Below are positions 5,442 through 6,431 of a DNA stretch of 6,431 bases, piece by piece (the stretch's first letter is position 1; the number at the start of each line of letters is the position of its first letter). The notes under the pieces were generated by a model. The model made no database searches. It was not told the origin of the DNA and worked only from the letters and a program-made list of their open reading frames with translations. Origin of the DNA: an uncultured Bacteriovorax sp. (GTDB lineage Bacteria; Bdellovibrionota; Bacteriovoracia; Bacteriovoracales; Bacteriovoracaceae); the NCBI GenBank assembly GCA_946482295.1, contig CAMLRB010000202.1:1-6431 (forward strand), in the 5' to 3' direction. A program made the translations under genes and the position numbers.

Positions 5442-6311
5442 TTAAATTTCTCCTTCATCCAAACTTTTCCACAGCTCTTTCATCACTGGCCCCATAGGTT
5501 TTTGGGGATTGCGAATAATAAAAATATCCATCTCGCGCTCTTTAACAGATGGGGTTTTTACGATTGTTAATTTTTTATTCTGCAATTCTGTTTTAATCAT
5601 GTCGTAAGGAAGTCCGCCCCATCCTAATCCCTGCACGATCAATTCTTTTTTAAACGTCAACTCAGTAATCGTTAAACTCTTTCCTCCTTCTAAAATCCCA
5701 CTCGACATCTTAGGTGTATGTCTTGAAGAATCAGCGAGAATAATTTGATTGTGAGTTCTTAAAAAATCATCTGTAATTTTTGTTCCTTTAACGAGCTGGG
5801 TGCTAATGACGGGAACAAGTTTTACTTTCGTCAATTTCATACTCTTAAAATTTTCAGCAGGTCCGTACATTGGTGTTATCGCCATATCGACTTCACCATC
5901 TATCAAACGCTCAACGGTTCCATGAAGAACTTCAAAGCAAAGCTGCAGTTTTGTTTTTGGATGATTGGCAAAAAAGTCTTTGAGAAATTTAAGTATAAGT
6001 GAAACTGGACTGATGGCATCGATACTAATTCGAAGCTCAACCTCTACTCCTTGATTCATTTGCTCAGCAAGCGCAATGAGCTCGCGATATTCTTTTAAAA
6101 GACTCTTCGCCTTTTGATAGAAAATTTTTCCATCGGCCGTAAGACTCGGACGATATTCGTCGCGAGAAAAGAGAGTTAATTGATACTCCTCTTCTAATTT
6201 TTTAATCGCCATACTAATGGAGGGCTGACTTTTGTGGAGATAATCTGCGGCGGCCTTAAAGCTGCCCTGTGTGACAATCGCCTCTATGGTAATTATTTGC
6301 TCCAATGTCAC
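5442..6311 (-). CDS. LysR-type transcriptional regulator
   Basis: A 289-residue LysR-family regulator, normal length for the family, acting as a DNA-binding dimer or tetramer in the cytoplasm. The winged helix-turn-helix is at residues 1-60, with the recognition region GSFKAAADYLHKSQPSISMA at 16-35 and the wing near LFSRDEYRPSLTADG. A linker helix (about 61-88) leads to the periplasmic-binding-protein-like effector domain (about 92-289), including the commonly conserved GLGWGGLP at 228-235. The start is GTG at 6311, chosen because a six-base GGAGGT lies 4 nt upstream; an in-frame TTG at 6305 would be too far from it. It converges on the START-like gene and is separated by a terminator, so it is not co-transcribed with the lipid genes. 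Its targets and co-inducer cannot be read from sequence; autoregulation through the upstream dyad is likely, as is usual for the family. Confidence 0.93.
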   Translation of the reverse strand: MTLEQIITIEAIVTQGSFKAAADYLHKSQPSISMAIKKLEEEYQLTLFSRDEYRPSLTADGKIFYQKAKSLLKEYRELIALAEQMNQGVEVELRISIDAISPVSLILKFLKDFFANHPKTKLQLCFEVLHGTVERLIDGEVDMAITPMYGPAENFKSMKLTKVKLVPVISTQLVKGTKITDDFLRTHNQIILADSSRHTPKMSSGILEGGKSLTITELTFKKELIVQGLGWGGLPYDMIKTELQNKKLTIVKTPSVKEREMDIFIIRNPQKPMGPVMKELWKSLDEGEI

Positions 6312-6315
6312 TATA

Positions 6316-6321
6316 ACCTCC
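6316..6321 (-). promoter_or_regulatory. Strong Shine-Dalgarno GGAGGT deciding the GTG start
   Basis: On the minus strand CGGAGGTTATAGTG places GGAGGT 4 nt before GTG 6311 and 10 nt before the alternative TTG at 6305. This is the best ribosome site in the window and favours the GTG. Confidence 0.8.
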
Positions 6322-6357
6322 GAAACTTACTTTTTAGTGTCTAATAGATGATTACTT

Positions 6358-6384
6358 TAACTTATCGTATCAATAGATAAATTA
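6358..6384. promoter_or_regulatory. LysR-type operator dyad (ATC-N9-GAT)
   Basis: TTATC (6362-6366), nine bases, then GATAA (6376-6380) form a perfect 5-bp dyad that contains the T-N11-A and ATC-N9-GAT forms known for LysR-type binding sites. With one mismatch the arms extend to TAACTTATC and GATAAATTA. The centre is 60 bp upstream of the LysR start codon, and the site overlaps the predicted start of its transcript, as expected for autorepression. Confidence 0.6.
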
Positions 6385-6388
6385 TAAT
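6381..6388. promoter_or_regulatory. Two-way -10 element ATTATAAT
   Basis: ATTATAAT reads TATAAT on the minus strand (6381-6386) and TATAAT on the plus strand (6383-6388). The minus copy is a candidate -10 for the LysR gene, with transcription starting about 60 nt before GTG, inside the operator dyad. Neither copy has a good -35 at 16-18 nt (minus: CTTAGG at 17), which would suit a regulated promoter. Confidence 0.35.
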
Positions 6389-6418
6389 TTGTTTTTATAC
6401 AAACCTAAGTTAACATTT

Positions 6419-6424
6419 TTGACA
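6419..6424 (+). promoter_or_regulatory. Consensus -35 hexamer TTGACA at the right edge
   Basis: TTGACA is a perfect -35 hexamer on the plus strand. Its -10 would fall past the window end, so it may belong to a gene transcribed away from the LysR gene. This rests on a single hexamer and is weak. Confidence 0.25.
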
Positions 6425-6431
6425 ATCTCGT

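Noticed and set aside
5442..6311. LysR gene as the dedicated regulator of the ceramide locus
   Set aside because: It converges on the START-like gene behind a terminator, and no copy of its upstream dyad was noticed near the lipid promoters; nothing in the sequence links them.
1..6431. CRISPR array, tRNA/rRNA, insertion sequence, toxin-antitoxin or phage genes
   Set aside because: No regularly spaced repeats, cloverleaf, transposase motifs or terminal inverted repeats were seen; the window is ordinary operon-packed coding DNA.

Overview
The window holds six protein-coding genes, the first cut by the left edge, and is almost fully coding. By eye (not counted) the DNA is moderately AT-rich. 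Gene style, a secreted PAP2 phosphatase and a bacterial ceramide pathway together fit a Gram-negative bacterium. Predatory Bdellovibrionota, class Bacteriovoracia, are a good candidate, because Bacteriovorax stolpii is known to make sphingophosphonolipids, including 2-hydroxy-acyl forms. That assignment is inference from gene content, not from a marker gene.

Region 1 (1-2982, + strand) is a tight three-gene operon: the end of a serine palmitoyltransferase (spt), a YghO/bCerS-like GNAT-fold acyltransferase (candidate bacterial ceramide synthase) and an extended SDR reductase (candidate ceramide reductase CerR). Spacing is 4 nt, then an ATGA overlap. In the Caulobacter-type pathway these catalyse condensation of serine with an acyl thioester, N-acylation, and reduction of the 3-keto group, giving dihydroceramide.

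Region 2 (2990-4412, - strand) is a two-gene operon that runs tail to tail into region 1 with only 7 nt between the stop codons. Its first gene is an FA2H/Scs7-type fatty acid 2-hydroxylase with the complete ten-histidine di-metal signature. Its second gene is a secreted PAP2-family phosphatase. A good promoter lies in the 87-nt gap before the hydroxylase.

Region 3 (4500-5183, + strand) is divergent from region 2 and encodes an exported START/SRPBCC-like protein, a fold that binds lipids and other hydrophobic ligands. A 258-nt gap follows, with a stem-loop and T-tract that looks like a terminator, an outer inverted repeat around it, and a 35-codon open stretch without a start codon.

Region 4 (5442-6431, - strand) is a LysR-type regulator starting at GTG behind a strong Shine-Dalgarno, with a LysR-type operator dyad (TTATC-N9-GATAA) about 60 bp upstream. 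A TTGACA hexamer at the right edge hints at a divergent gene outside the window.

Read together, regions 1-3 look like a locus for making 2-hydroxylated ceramide, with periplasmic proteins that could modify or move it. The three ceramide-core genes follow known bacterial precedent. The roles of the hydroxylase, PAP2 and START-like proteins in this pathway are inferred from neighbourhood and family. Whether the LysR gene has any part in it is unknown.
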